Assembly: GCA_963695835.1 (NCBI GenBank)
Contig: CAVOHR010000002.1
Span: 310,001-374,000 of the forward strand
Direction: 5' to 3'
From: VRUE01 sp963695835
Lineage (GTDB): Bacteria; Actinomycetota; Thermoleophilia; Solirubrobacterales; 70-9
DNA: 64,000 nucleotides
Shown: positions 7,881 through 16,347 of the stretch, piece by piece
Position numbering within the stretch: position 1 is the stretch's first letter
How the letters are laid out: each line of letters begins with the position of its first letter
Notes under the pieces: generated by a model
What the model was told of the DNA's origin: nothing
What the model saw: only the letters and a program-made list of their open reading frames with translations
Databases searched by the model: none
Position numbers and translations under genes: made by a program

Positions 7881-9334
7881 GCTCGTCCACCTTCCACCAG
7901 CTCGCGCAGCTCCCGATCCTCAAACCACGGCCGCAGCGACAGCCGCGCCGCTGGCGCGTGCCCGTAGATCAAGAGCCCGGTTCCGGGCCGCGCCTCGCGA
8001 ACCACGTTCGCGGGCGTCAGGTCGCGGTAGGTGCTGGCGACGGTCGCTGAGCCGCGCCCCCGCTCCGCCGCCGTCTCGCTGTGATGGCGGAACTCGCCAT
8101 CGCCGACGACCTTGCGGATGTAGTCGAGCGTGTCGGGATCGCCGATGCCGGTCCCGAACACCTTGGCCCGGTGATTGTTGATGATCGTCTGCGCGCGCTT
8201 GCCGTAGCGGGCGTGAACCTGCGAGAGGTCCTGAAAGACGGTGACGAGCTGGATGCCCTGTCCCGCCCCGGTCGACGCGATCTCGTCCAACGTCGGGACG
8301 GGCGCGATGTTCGCCGCCTCGTCCAAGACGATCAGCAGCGGCGGGTCGATTGGCTTGCCAGTCTGAGCCGAGGACTCATAGACGACCGCGACAAGCTCGG
8401 AGAGCATCATTGCGAACAAGGTCCGAAGCCGCTCCTGCTCATGGGCCGGAGCGCAGAGATAGAGAGTGTTCGAGCCGCCGTCGAGAAGATCGGCCGGCGT
8501 GTAGTCGGCGCGCGAGCTGGCGTCGAGGACGCGCGGGTCCGCGAAGGCGGCGATGATCGTCTCCGCAGTCGTGTAGATCGAGCTGCGCTGGCGCTCCTCC
8601 CGGTTCCAGTTCGCCCGCCACGCGCTCACCGCGTCCTCGCAGTCCGCCGCGACCAGGCGCTCCGTTACCTCCACCTCCGCCTCAGCGCCGTCGTTCAGCC
8701 ACCGGATCACGTCCGCCATCTCGCCGCCACTCGCAGCGGCGGCAAACAGCAGCGGCGAAAGCAGCTTCTCCGCCGCCGCGTGCCAGAACTCCGAGTCCTC
8801 CAAGCCGTCCCCCGCCGACCGCGCCGAGCTAGACAGCCAATGCGCGACTCGCATCGCGCCCCGCCAGCTCCCGCACCCCGACAGCGGCGTCGCCTTCACT
8901 GTCCCCATCCCGGTCACGCCGGTCGGGTCGAAGACCATCGTTCGTCCCAGCTCGCGCCGACGATGCACCGTCGCCATCAGCAGATCGCTCTTGACGCTCG
9001 TGGCGACCACAGGCCCGTCCCATTCGAGCGTCGCGGGGATCGTGAACCCGGTCGTCTTGAGGCTGATCGTGCTTGGGCCGACGACGACGACCGACGCCCG
9101 ATCCTCAGCGGCCAGCAACCGCCGACCCTGACGACCCAGGATCAACCGGCCCGGCTCGCCGTGGCGCACTCGCAACTCGCGCAGGTCGCGCTTGCTCGCC
9201 CACCGCGCCCCTTGCACTCGCCGCTGCCGAGCGCCCCCGCCTTCTCGAAGGTGGCGGTCGAGCAAGTGAACACCGACGAGGACCGCGCCGAGTGCCACCG
9301 CCACCATCAACGTCAACGGGCTCAGGCCGCTCAT
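7877..9334 (-). CDS. Type IV coupling protein, VirD4/TraG-like
   Basis: 485 residues with one N-terminal membrane helix (about 6-25) and a TraG/VirD4 ATPase body. Walker B is 'LLIVLDEAANI' (333-343); further conserved stretches are 'SVKSDLL' and 'VTVFQDLSQ'. The P-loop region (86-96, 'GPSTISLKTTG') lacks the Gly before Lys and is one residue longer than the usual GPTxxxKTTG form. In known systems this protein brings the relaxase-DNA complex to the channel. It overlaps the VirB4-like gene upstream by 4 bases, so the two are translationally coupled. Confidence 0.88.
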   Translation of the reverse strand: MSGLSPLTLMVAVALGAVLVGVHLLDRHLREGGGARQRRVQGARWASKRDLRELRVRHGEPGRLILGRQGRRLLAAEDRASVVVVGPSTISLKTTGFTIPATLEWDGPVVATSVKSDLLMATVHRRRELGRTMVFDPTGVTGMGTVKATPLSGCGSWRGAMRVAHWLSSSARSAGDGLEDSEFWHAAAEKLLSPLLFAAAASGGEMADVIRWLNDGAEAEVEVTERLVAADCEDAVSAWRANWNREERQRSSIYTTAETIIAAFADPRVLDASSRADYTPADLLDGGSNTLYLCAPAHEQERLRTLFAMMLSELVAVVYESSAQTGKPIDPPLLIVLDEAANIAPVPTLDEIASTGAGQGIQLVTVFQDLSQVHARYGKRAQTIINNHRAKVFGTGIGDPDTLDYIRKVVGDGEFRHHSETAAERGRGSATVASTYRDLTPANVVREARPGTGLLIYGHAPAARLSLRPWFEDRELRELVEGGRA

Positions 9335-10626
9335 GCCGACGCTCCCGCCGGGACCAGCTCGCGCTCCCTGACCATCCTCGCGTCGGTGTCAACAAGCGCC
9401 TGCTCGATGGACGAGAGCCGGTGCTGTACGAGGAACGAGCGCCGCCCGACCTGCCAAAGCGCCTCGCCGCGTCGCAGCGTCGGCACAAGCTCAGCCTCCG
9501 TGGCGCTCAGCCCCAGCAGGTTCCGCAGTCCCTCGATCTGATCGGGCGGCTGCGCCAGGACGACCTTCGTGTCCGCATCCGCGATCAGCCCCTCCGCGAT
9601 CCGCGCCTCACGCGATCCAGCCGCCCCCGCCGCCCCCAGGTCGGAGAGCCGATGCAAGGCGATGATGTTCTGAACGCCGTGGGCGCGGCTCAGCTTGAAA
9701 GAGCGCTGTAGCCATTCCGCGACGCCCAGGTCCGCCGTGATCCGCCACGCCTCGTCTACGGCGACGATGACCTTCGCGCCGCCACCCTCCCCCGCCTCGG
9801 CGGCGCGCTTTCGCTCCATCACGACGCCCTGCAACCAGGCGGCGGCGCAAGTCATCAGGATTCCCAGCGCCGCCGAGTCCTGTACGGCGCTCAGGTCAAG
9901 TACGACGAACGGCGCGTCGAGGTCGAGCCCATCGCTCGTCGGCCCGTCGAACATGCCTCGCAGGTCGCCCTCACAAAGACGCTGTAGCGCGAGCGCGGCC
10001 TGCCGCGTCGCATCGGCGAAATCGGCGACGCCCATCACCAGCTCTGCCGTCATCGACTCGCCCGGATGCAGCAGCGCCTCGACGACCTTCGGCAAGGTCG
10101 GCTCGCGCGGCTCGGACTCGCAGACGACTTTCAGCGCGACCCGCAGCCCGGCGTCCTCCTCCGGCGTCAGTTCGCGCCGCAGCGCCGCCGCCGCCACCGA
10201 GCGCAAGAGGCTCAGCTGCGCCTCCCGCCCCATCCGCGAGCTGATCGGGTTGAGCCGCACCGAGCCGCCCGGAACGAGGCTGATCGGCGGCCATCCGAGC
10301 GCCCGCCCGAGCGCCGCGTACTCGCCCTTCGGATCGAGTACCCATGCTTCCCGGCCGAACACGTACTGCCGGGCGATGTAGGTCTTGAGGAACGCCGACT
10401 TGCCCCGCCCGAGCTGGCCGACGACCAGCATGTTCGGCCCGGAGAGGATGCCCTGCTCGTAAGCCGCCCAGGGATCGAACACCCATGCGCCGCCACAGGC
10501 GTCGCGCCCCACGTAGACGCCCGGAGCGCCAAGCCCGCCCTCCGCCAGGAAGGGGAACGCGGCCTGAAAATGAGCCGTAGTCGCGTTGTGGCCGGGACGC
10601 TCGCCCCGGCGTCGCGCCCGCCTCAC
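9331..10626 (-). CDS. VirB4-like conjugation ATPase (C-terminal module)
   Basis: 431 residues. Walker A is 'GQLGRGKS' (70-77), Walker B 'VIVAVDEAW' (286-294), with 'WVLDPKGEY' after the P-loop. This is the motor domain of VirB4 without the usual N-terminal half. In actinobacterial elements that half is a separate SCO6880-type protein, and here it is encoded just upstream with a 4-base overlap. Role: energises assembly of the channel at the inner face of the membrane. Confidence 0.88.
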   Translation of the reverse strand: MRRARRRGERPGHNATTAHFQAAFPFLAEGGLGAPGVYVGRDACGGAWVFDPWAAYEQGILSGPNMLVVGQLGRGKSAFLKTYIARQYVFGREAWVLDPKGEYAALGRALGWPPISLVPGGSVRLNPISSRMGREAQLSLLRSVAAAALRRELTPEEDAGLRVALKVVCESEPREPTLPKVVEALLHPGESMTAELVMGVADFADATRQAALALQRLCEGDLRGMFDGPTSDGLDLDAPFVVLDLSAVQDSAALGILMTCAAAWLQGVVMERKRAAEAGEGGGAKVIVAVDEAWRITADLGVAEWLQRSFKLSRAHGVQNIIALHRLSDLGAAGAAGSREARIAEGLIADADTKVVLAQPPDQIEGLRNLLGLSATEAELVPTLRRGEALWQVGRRSFLVQHRLSSIEQALVDTDARMVRERELVPAGASA

Positions 10627-12116
10627 CGAAGCCCCCGGCCAAGCGGCAACGTGAAAGTGAACCCCGCATCCTGCTCGCCGTAGAGGCGCTGCAACTCCAA
10701 CCGTGAGAGCGCCGCCGCGTGTTCGACCTCCGTGGCCGTCCGCTCAAGCTCAGACGCCGAGTGCGCCGAAACCGTCACGTAGCCCGCGAACCGCATTTCG
10801 GCGTGGCCGTCCGCCAACTCCTCCTCCCGACGAGCGGCGGCTTGCTGGCGGCGGCGGATGCGGGCGCTCGTCAAGAAGCCCTGCCGCTCGCGCTGCATCT
10901 CCTCCGCGACCTCAGCCGTCCGTGCGGCCTCCGCTTTGCGGATCGCCGTCGAGTGCGGGATCGGCTCCACGCACACCGCCACCGTCCGCAGGGCGGTCGT
11001 CTGCATCAGAAGCGGCGTCAGGAATGCAGGGCCGACGTCGGTTCGCGGCCAAGCTGAAATCCAGAAGGTCGCGTGATGCGCGGAGTCGGTTCGGTAGCTG
11101 CCCCATCCCGCCTCGTCGGCGAGCGGACCCATCAGCCCCGGCTCCACGCCTTCGCGACCCGGCTCCCCCAGGGCCGCCCGAGCGCGCCCCTGCCGCCCGT
11201 AGGGATCGAAGGCATCGCGGATCGCCTCCGCGTAGCGGCGCGGCCGAAGCAGTCCGTAGACCGTCACCTCCGCGATCGAGAGCCGCTCCGCAAGGTTCTC
11301 CGCCTCGCGCAGCAACAGCTCGCAGGCCGCCTCGACGCCGCCGCCCAGGCGGCGCATCTCCCGCGCGCCCCGGCGCTCATCCACTTGGAGCGCCAACAGA
11401 ATCTCATGCTCCTGAGTGACCGGCGCCGCCGACTCGACAAGCTCGATGTAGGAGGCGACCAGGCCCGAGTCCAGCGGCACCGCCCGGTCGCGTTCGGCCT
11501 GCAAGTAGGACGCCAGCTCGTCGCCCGCCGCCGGAAGGGTCCGCTCGATCCATTGGAGGCGGCGCACCGGGCTTCCGTCCCGCGCGAGGCTCGCCAGGAC
11601 CGACCCCCAGGCATCTAGCTTTCGCTCCTGCTCCGCCCCGTCGAGCAGGCCGAACGCCCCGGCCCGCACGGCGATGGCCGCCGTGTAGGTGCCCGCTGCC
11701 CGGTCGCGCAGCACACCGACCTGATCCGAGCCGTAGGGCACTTCGAGCATTCGCAGGCCCGCCAGCTCGTCGGGCAGCGACGCTTCGCGGATCGCTCCCC
11801 GCTCAGCCCCGAAGCCGCCACCCGGAGCGCCGGAGCGATAGCCACGCTTCTGCTCCGCCGAGCGCAACGCCCAGCGGATCGCGAGCGGTCCCCACTCCTC
11901 CAAGGTCCGACCCTCGAAAGGAAGGAGGATGATCGCCCCGGCACTACCGAGAATCAACAACGCCAGCGCCATGCCCGCCCAATCGCGCAGCGCGTAGAGC
12001 GCCCCGAGCGCGATCAACGCCGCGACCCCGACGATTGCTACCTGCCCCATTCGCAGCGGCCCGACGACGCCGCGCTGCTCAAGCGGCCCGAAGCGATAAC
12101 GCCGCCCCGCGCTCAC
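10623..12116 (-). CDS. SCO6880-family conjugation protein (PrgI plus VirB4 N-terminal-like)
   Basis: 497 residues. Two membrane helices near the N-terminus (about 25-70) resemble PrgI. The rest is a soluble region like the N-terminal domain of VirB4, with 'RRLQWIERTLP', 'SAHHATFWISAWPRTDVGP' and a charged coil near residues 395-430. I recognise it as the SCO6880 family of actinobacterial ICEs and plasmids. No ATPase motif is expected or seen. It overlaps both neighbours by 4 bases within the T4SS operon. Confidence 0.85.
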   Translation of the reverse strand: MSAGRRYRFGPLEQRGVVGPLRMGQVAIVGVAALIALGALYALRDWAGMALALLILGSAGAIILLPFEGRTLEEWGPLAIRWALRSAEQKRGYRSGAPGGGFGAERGAIREASLPDELAGLRMLEVPYGSDQVGVLRDRAAGTYTAAIAVRAGAFGLLDGAEQERKLDAWGSVLASLARDGSPVRRLQWIERTLPAAGDELASYLQAERDRAVPLDSGLVASYIELVESAAPVTQEHEILLALQVDERRGAREMRRLGGGVEAACELLLREAENLAERLSIAEVTVYGLLRPRRYAEAIRDAFDPYGRQGRARAALGEPGREGVEPGLMGPLADEAGWGSYRTDSAHHATFWISAWPRTDVGPAFLTPLLMQTTALRTVAVCVEPIPHSTAIRKAEAARTAEVAEEMQRERQGFLTSARIRRRQQAAARREEELADGHAEMRFAGYVTVSAHSASELERTATEVEHAAALSRLELQRLYGEQDAGFTFTLPLGRGLR

Positions 12117-13867
12117 GGCTCCACCGTCCCGCCCGACTTGCTCGCCGCGCCACCGGACTTGCCGCCCGGCGCGCTCGCGCCACCCGCTGGACGTGGCGGC
12201 TTCGCCTCACTTCCCGGCGCTTTGCCTCCCGCCGCGTCGGTTGGCTCAGCACCCGCCGCGCCCTTCTCTGAGCCGCCGCCTCCGCTCGCTCCCGACCCGG
12301 CTGACTGCCGCTCCGCTGCCGGGCGGGCGGGCCGCTCCGCCCCGCCATCGCTCGCGCGAGCGCCACCGCCAGCACTCCCCGCCTCGCTCGCGCTGCCCGC
12401 CTCGCTTGCGGCCTGCCCGGTTCCGCTCCCAGCCAGCTTCCCCGCCGCCGCGCGGCTGCCCTTCTCCGCCGCGACCGCTGCCGCCACCGGCATCGCCACC
12501 GCGCCAGCGCCACCCGCCGCCCCTGCCCCACCGGCTGCCTCGCCGGCACCTGCCGCGCCACCGCCCGAGCCGCCACTACCTCCACCGGCCCGGCCGTTCG
12601 ACCCGCCGCCGCCCGACCGGCCGCCGCCGCCCGAGCCGCCGTCCTTGATGCCGTTCAGCGCCCAGTTCGCGTGCGCCGTCCGGCGCATCATCTGTACCGA
12701 CGACGCCGTGTGGAGCGTCTGCACCGCTCCGCCGCTCGCGCTCTGGCGGTTGTAGGCGGAGCTGATCGCGCCCTCCGCGAACGGCACCAGCTTGAACAGC
12801 ACGAACGGCGCGAAGCAAGCCAGCAGGAGCATCGCGCCCGCCGCTAGGACATGCTCGACCTGGCCTCCGCTATTCGCAAGGAGGCTCGCCGCCAGCGAAA
12901 TCACCGCGACGATGACGAACTTCGAGAAGACGATGACAATGACCAGCTCGCACGTCCGCCGCAGCGCCGAGGACCAGCGCGGCCAGATCGACGCCGCGAT
13001 GGCGAGCGGCATGAACAACGCGACGACGTAGATCGCCGCGTCGCGCATCAGCAGCTCGATCCAGACGAAGAACGCCGCGAAGGCGGCGACGATGGCGGCG
13101 ATGAAGCCAACGAACAGCGGCACCGCGACCGCGCCACCCGCTGCCCCCGTCGCCGTCCCGGCTCCCGGCCCGCTCGCGGCGGTCCCCGCCGCAGCGCCCG
13201 CGCCCGCGCCGGTTTCCGCCAGCGCTTCCACCGCACCCTTGAAGAAGTGATGTGCGTCGGAGCCGGTCGAATGAGCGATGGCTTCCGAGAAGCCGTCGCT
13301 CGTCGCGATCAAGAGCTGGACAACGACGTAGGCGGCGCTCGTCGCAATCGCCGCCAGAGGGACGTTGACGAGGAAGACCCGCCAGAGCATCCCGCCGTCG
13401 CTACGCCCCAGCGCCTCGAAGACAGCGAAGACCAGCATCAGCGCCGCCAGCAGCGCCGCGATCAGCGCCATCTGCCGGTACTGCCGAAGGAACCCCTTGC
13501 TCAGCAGATTCGGCGAGGTCGTCTTCTCGGTCAGTTCGGCGACTTCGCCGAGCAACCACACCGCGCCGTCCGCCACCCACGTCGTGACCTGATTGAAGAT
13601 GCCCTGCCCGAGCGACTTGGCCGCTTCTTTCAGGGGATCGAGAACCTTCCCGGCGACCCCGAGGACCGGATCGGTGACGGCATTGCAGGCATCCCCGACC
13701 GGGTTCCCGATCCCGAGCGCTCCGGTGATCGGCGCGGCCGGAGCCACACCAATGTCGCAGGCGATGTTCGCCTTCGCCTGTGGCGGGCTCGGATCGAGCA
13801 ACGGCAGCGCCGCGCCGAGCAGCGCGGCGGCAACCGCCGCGACCGCGACCCTACGGACCCACGGCAT
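12113..13867 (-). CDS. VirB6/TrbL-like polytopic conjugation protein
   Basis: 584 residues. A signal-like helix (about 5-25) precedes an extracellular segment, then about six membrane helices between residues 125 and 370 ('ALIAALLAALMLVFAVF', 'LFVGFIAAIVAAFAAFF', 'YVVALFMPLAIAASIW'). The last 190 residues are low-complexity Gly/Ala/Ser-rich and probably cytoplasmic or wall-associated. The layout matches the TrbL/SCO6881 group, predicted to form the inner-membrane pore. Its start overlaps the gene upstream by 17 bases. Confidence 0.85.
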   Translation of the reverse strand: MPWVRRVAVAAVAAALLGAALPLLDPSPPQAKANIACDIGVAPAAPITGALGIGNPVGDACNAVTDPVLGVAGKVLDPLKEAAKSLGQGIFNQVTTWVADGAVWLLGEVAELTEKTTSPNLLSKGFLRQYRQMALIAALLAALMLVFAVFEALGRSDGGMLWRVFLVNVPLAAIATSAAYVVVQLLIATSDGFSEAIAHSTGSDAHHFFKGAVEALAETGAGAGAAAGTAASGPGAGTATGAAGGAVAVPLFVGFIAAIVAAFAAFFVWIELLMRDAAIYVVALFMPLAIAASIWPRWSSALRRTCELVIVIVFSKFVIVAVISLAASLLANSGGQVEHVLAAGAMLLLACFAPFVLFKLVPFAEGAISSAYNRQSASGGAVQTLHTASSVQMMRRTAHANWALNGIKDGGSGGGGRSGGGGSNGRAGGGSGGSGGGAAGAGEAAGGAGAAGGAGAVAMPVAAAVAAEKGSRAAAGKLAGSGTGQAASEAGSASEAGSAGGGARASDGGAERPARPAAERQSAGSGASGGGGSEKGAAGAEPTDAAGGKAPGSEAKPPRPAGGASAPGGKSGGAASKSGGTVEP

Positions 13868-14504
13868 AGGGACGCATCTCCCGAACGAGGTCGATCAACC
13901 CGAACCCTTCGCCGCCGTGGCGCGGCGAAGCAGGCCGAGGAGTCGGGCCGAAGGAGGCCCGCGTGTCCGCGATCTTCCAGTCGCCTTCACGCCACACCAG
14001 TTCCATGCGGCTCAGGCCGAAGTAGGCGCTCGGCTCCACGGAGGTCGCGTTGCCGAGCACCGTGAAGCCCCACGTCTGAATCAGCGCTCGGCGCGGCGAG
14101 TAGTAGAGGACGCGGTAGGCGACGGGCACCCCGAAGTAGGCGCTCGGCACTCCCGCCCGCAGACCTTCCCCGAGCGCACCCCGCGCGAGGCGAGCCGCGC
14201 CCGGTTCGTTCGCCGCCAGCATCGCCGGGGCGAAGTCAGGAGTGGCTACCGCCTCGATCCGGCGGCGCAGCTCCGCCGGTCGCAGGATCGCCGTGTCGGC
14301 AAAAGCCTGTTGGTAGCGGGCGCTCGCGGCGACTGCACCGTCGCGAGTGTGTGCGTAGCCGACGCCGACTCCCCCGACCCCTTCGCTGGTAGGGCCGGGG
14401 GATTCGGCGGCGGCGGGCGGGGAGGGTGCGGAGCCGGGCGCGCTGATCCGGCCGACCAGGAGGCCGACCACTACGGCGACGATGACTGCCAGTACGCGGC
14501 GCAT
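13851..14504 (-). CDS. VirB8-like membrane protein of the T4SS
   Basis: 217 residues: an N-terminal membrane anchor (RRVLAVIVAVVVGLLVG), a Pro/Gly-rich linker, and a compact C-terminal domain of about 140 residues with 'YAHTRDGAVAASARY' and the ending motif 'RMELVWREGDWKIADT'. That motif and the alpha+beta size fit the NTF2-like fold of VirB8/TcpC scaffold proteins. It lies between the pilin-like and TrbL-like genes, the position expected for a scaffold subunit. Assignment by architecture and context, not by clear sequence identity. Confidence 0.65.
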   Translation of the reverse strand: MRRVLAVIVAVVVGLLVGRISAPGSAPSPPAAAESPGPTSEGVGGVGVGYAHTRDGAVAASARYQQAFADTAILRPAELRRRIEAVATPDFAPAMLAANEPGAARLARGALGEGLRAGVPSAYFGVPVAYRVLYYSPRRALIQTWGFTVLGNATSVEPSAYFGLSRMELVWREGDWKIADTRASFGPTPRPASPRHGGEGFGLIDLVREMRPYAVGP

Positions 14505-14509
14505 CGCGG

Positions 14510-14830
14510 CTAGTGGACGGTCGAACCGGCGTTGTAGAAGAAGTTGATGACGGCGGCGACTGCCCCGATGCCGAAGGCACCCCCGACCGACTTCAACATC
14601 CGCTCGCGCCCGTCAGCGGACTGGCTGTAGTTCTGAGCGCGGCTTCCGAACCCCCACTGAGCCGCCCCGATGACGAACGCGCCAACACACGCCAGCAGCC
14701 CCAGCGCCGCCGCGCCGTTGAGCAACTTCTGAAAGGCGTCCACACCCGGAAGCCCGCCTGGGTTCGGGTTGACGCTCACCGCCCCAACCAGTTCGATTAG
14801 GTGAAAGTGGACCGTCCTAAGTAGTGACAC
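14510..14830 (-). CDS. DUF6112-like small membrane protein (pilin-like)
   Basis: 106 residues with two hydrophobic helices ('ALGLLACVGAFVIGAAQWGF' and 'GGAFGIGAVAAVINFFY') joined by a polar loop. The segment 'VNPNPGGLPG' before the first helix is typical of the DUF6112 group that accompanies SCO6880/TrbL genes. Its size and topology resemble VirB2/TrbC pilins, which may form the extracellular part of the channel. A start at GTG about 50 bases further in is possible because the first 17 residues look unconserved. Confidence 0.7.
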   Translation of the reverse strand: MSLLRTVHFHLIELVGAVSVNPNPGGLPGVDAFQKLLNGAAALGLLACVGAFVIGAAQWGFGSRAQNYSQSADGRERMLKSVGGAFGIGAVAAVINFFYNAGSTVH

Positions 14831-14850
14831 CGCTCCATCTCCTTCTCGTC

Positions 14851-14915
14851 GCCAACTGTTCGCGCAGTTGGCATCCGAGGCCGGAGAGGAACGCCCCCGG
14901 CAATTTGCCGGGGGC
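14851..14915 (-). terminator. Two stem-loops between the sigma-like and pilin-like genes
   Basis: An 8-bp stem (14851-14858 / 14865-14872) and an 11-bp GC-rich stem with a very short loop (14893-14903 / 14905-14915) sit in the 99-base gap downstream of the sigma-like gene. There is no T-tract, so this may be an attenuator or mRNA-processing site that sets the ratio of regulator to T4SS transcripts rather than a full terminator. Confidence 0.45.
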
Positions 14916-14929
14916 GCCGAGCGATGCGA

Positions 14930-16189
14930 CTACATGCCGAACTCAGACCCGGATGAGCTGCCGCCGCCCGACGAGCTACCACCGCCGGACGAGCCCGAGG
15001 ACGATGGAGCCGGGCGAGCAGTGGCGCCCGAGGACACCGACCCCGACGAGCTGCCGCCGCCCGACGACGGCGAGGAGGCTTCCGGCGTCGATTCGACCGA
15101 GCCTCTTTCGACACCGAACTCATTGACCGTTTGCTTCGTGGTCGCCTTCGACGCCTTGGCGCTCTGCCCGCCTTCGCTCTTGGGCTTTGCGCGATTCACC
15201 GTCGCCGGTTCGCGTGCCACCGACGACCCCGACCCAGCCTTGCCTTCGCCGCCTGCCGACGCGGCGCTCCCCGTCGCCGAGGGCGGCGGGGAAACCAACA
15301 CGGGAGCGGACGCCTCGCGCGCCTTCGGAGCCGGTGGCTCCGGCGGGCGCGTCGAGTGCGAGTTAGAGCCGACGATCCCTGGCCCGACGACACCCGTGGC
15401 GGCGGCCAGTCCACACACCGCCACCGCTGCCCCGCACACGCCGACCGCCGCCCGCCCGGCCCCGCTCACCGCTGCCGCGTTGCTCGGTTCCGCAAACGGC
15501 GACACCCTGCCCCAGAGGTCATTGAGCCGCTGCGCCCCTAGCGCCACGCCTTCTCTCACCGAATCCACCACGCCCTCCGGCCGCAGGCGCGAATGAATCC
15601 AGCCCTGGCGGCTCGCGGCGGCGGCGAAGGCGGGGACCGCGATTTCGGGACTCAGGAACGCCCGGTCGCCGAGCAGCGGGCGCAGCCGGTCAAGCGCGGC
15701 CTGATGATGGCGGTCGGCGGCCGACTTCTGCCAGCCTAGTCGCCGGCCTGCTTCCCGAATGCTCAGCCCGTCGAAGTAGACGAGGGCGAGCAGCTTGCAG
15801 TCCTTATCGGGAAGGTGACTCATCGCTCGCACAATCCGCTCCTGGCGGTCGTGATCGAGCGCCTCCTGTTCCGGCGTCGGAGTCGATTCATCGGCAAGGT
15901 GAATCACCGCGTCAATCGAGGCGACCGGCGGCTTGCGCCGTTGCGCGTCGAGAAGGTTCTGCGCCCGGCGATACGCGATGACGATGAGCAGTCCGACCGT
16001 CTCGTCCTCACGACCCGCCACCAGACGCTCGGAGAACTCAGCCTGCGCCTGCGCCAGCAGGTCCGCCGCGTTCTCCTCGATCCAACCTCGCGGAAAACGT
16101 TTTGAGAAAAGCAGCCGAGTGAACCCACGCTCGGCCTCGCGCAACTGATCCTCAGTTACCGCCTCCTTCTTCGCGCTTGTTACCTCCAT
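14930..16189 (-). CDS. Sigma-70-like protein fused to a membrane segment and outer tail
   Basis: About 419 residues from ATG 16189, chosen because gaggag lies 6 bases upstream; a longer frame to 16225 has no such site. Residues about 10-190 resemble an ECF-type sigma factor: a region-2-like helical part and a region-4 HTH ('LPDKDCKLLALVYFDGLSIREAGRRLGW', split here as two adjacent stretches). A hydrophobic stretch at about 240-275 could span the membrane. A Ser/Gly/Pro-rich tail follows, containing 'NEFGVERG' and ending in 'SEFGM'. First gene of the leftward T4SS operon, so it may regulate conjugation. The regulatory role is inference. Confidence 0.7.
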   Translation of the reverse strand: MEVTSAKKEAVTEDQLREAERGFTRLLFSKRFPRGWIEENAADLLAQAQAEFSERLVAGREDETVGLLIVIAYRRAQNLLDAQRRKPPVASIDAVIHLADESTPTPEQEALDHDRQERIVRAMSHLPDKDCKLLALVYFDGLSIREAGRRLGWQKSAADRHHQAALDRLRPLLGDRAFLSPEIAVPAFAAAASRQGWIHSRLRPEGVVDSVREGVALGAQRLNDLWGRVSPFAEPSNAAAVSGAGRAAVGVCGAAVAVCGLAAATGVVGPGIVGSNSHSTRPPEPPAPKAREASAPVLVSPPPSATGSAASAGGEGKAGSGSSVAREPATVNRAKPKSEGGQSAKASKATTKQTVNEFGVERGSVESTPEASSPSSGGGSSSGSVSSGATARPAPSSSGSSGGGSSSGGGSSSGSEFGM

Positions 16190-16347
16190 CAGCCTCTCCT
16201 CACTCCCCACCACCACAACACCCATCGCGCCCTACCGCCTCGCCGGATTGGCACGAAAACCGCTCATACATCCGTTGTCATCAAAATTGGAGAGGACGCG
16301 CCCCGCCCGATTTGAGAATCGCCGGGGGCGCTGGGCGTCCCGGCCGG
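16190..16347. promoter_or_regulatory. Divergent promoter region, T4SS operon and hydrolase
   Basis: The 158-base region separates the leftward operon from the rightward hydrolase gene. It contains an AT-richer patch around 16265-16295 (ttgtcatcaaaattgg) in otherwise GC-rich DNA, a reasonable place for one or both promoters. No clear -35/-10 pair or operator is visible. Confidence 0.4.
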
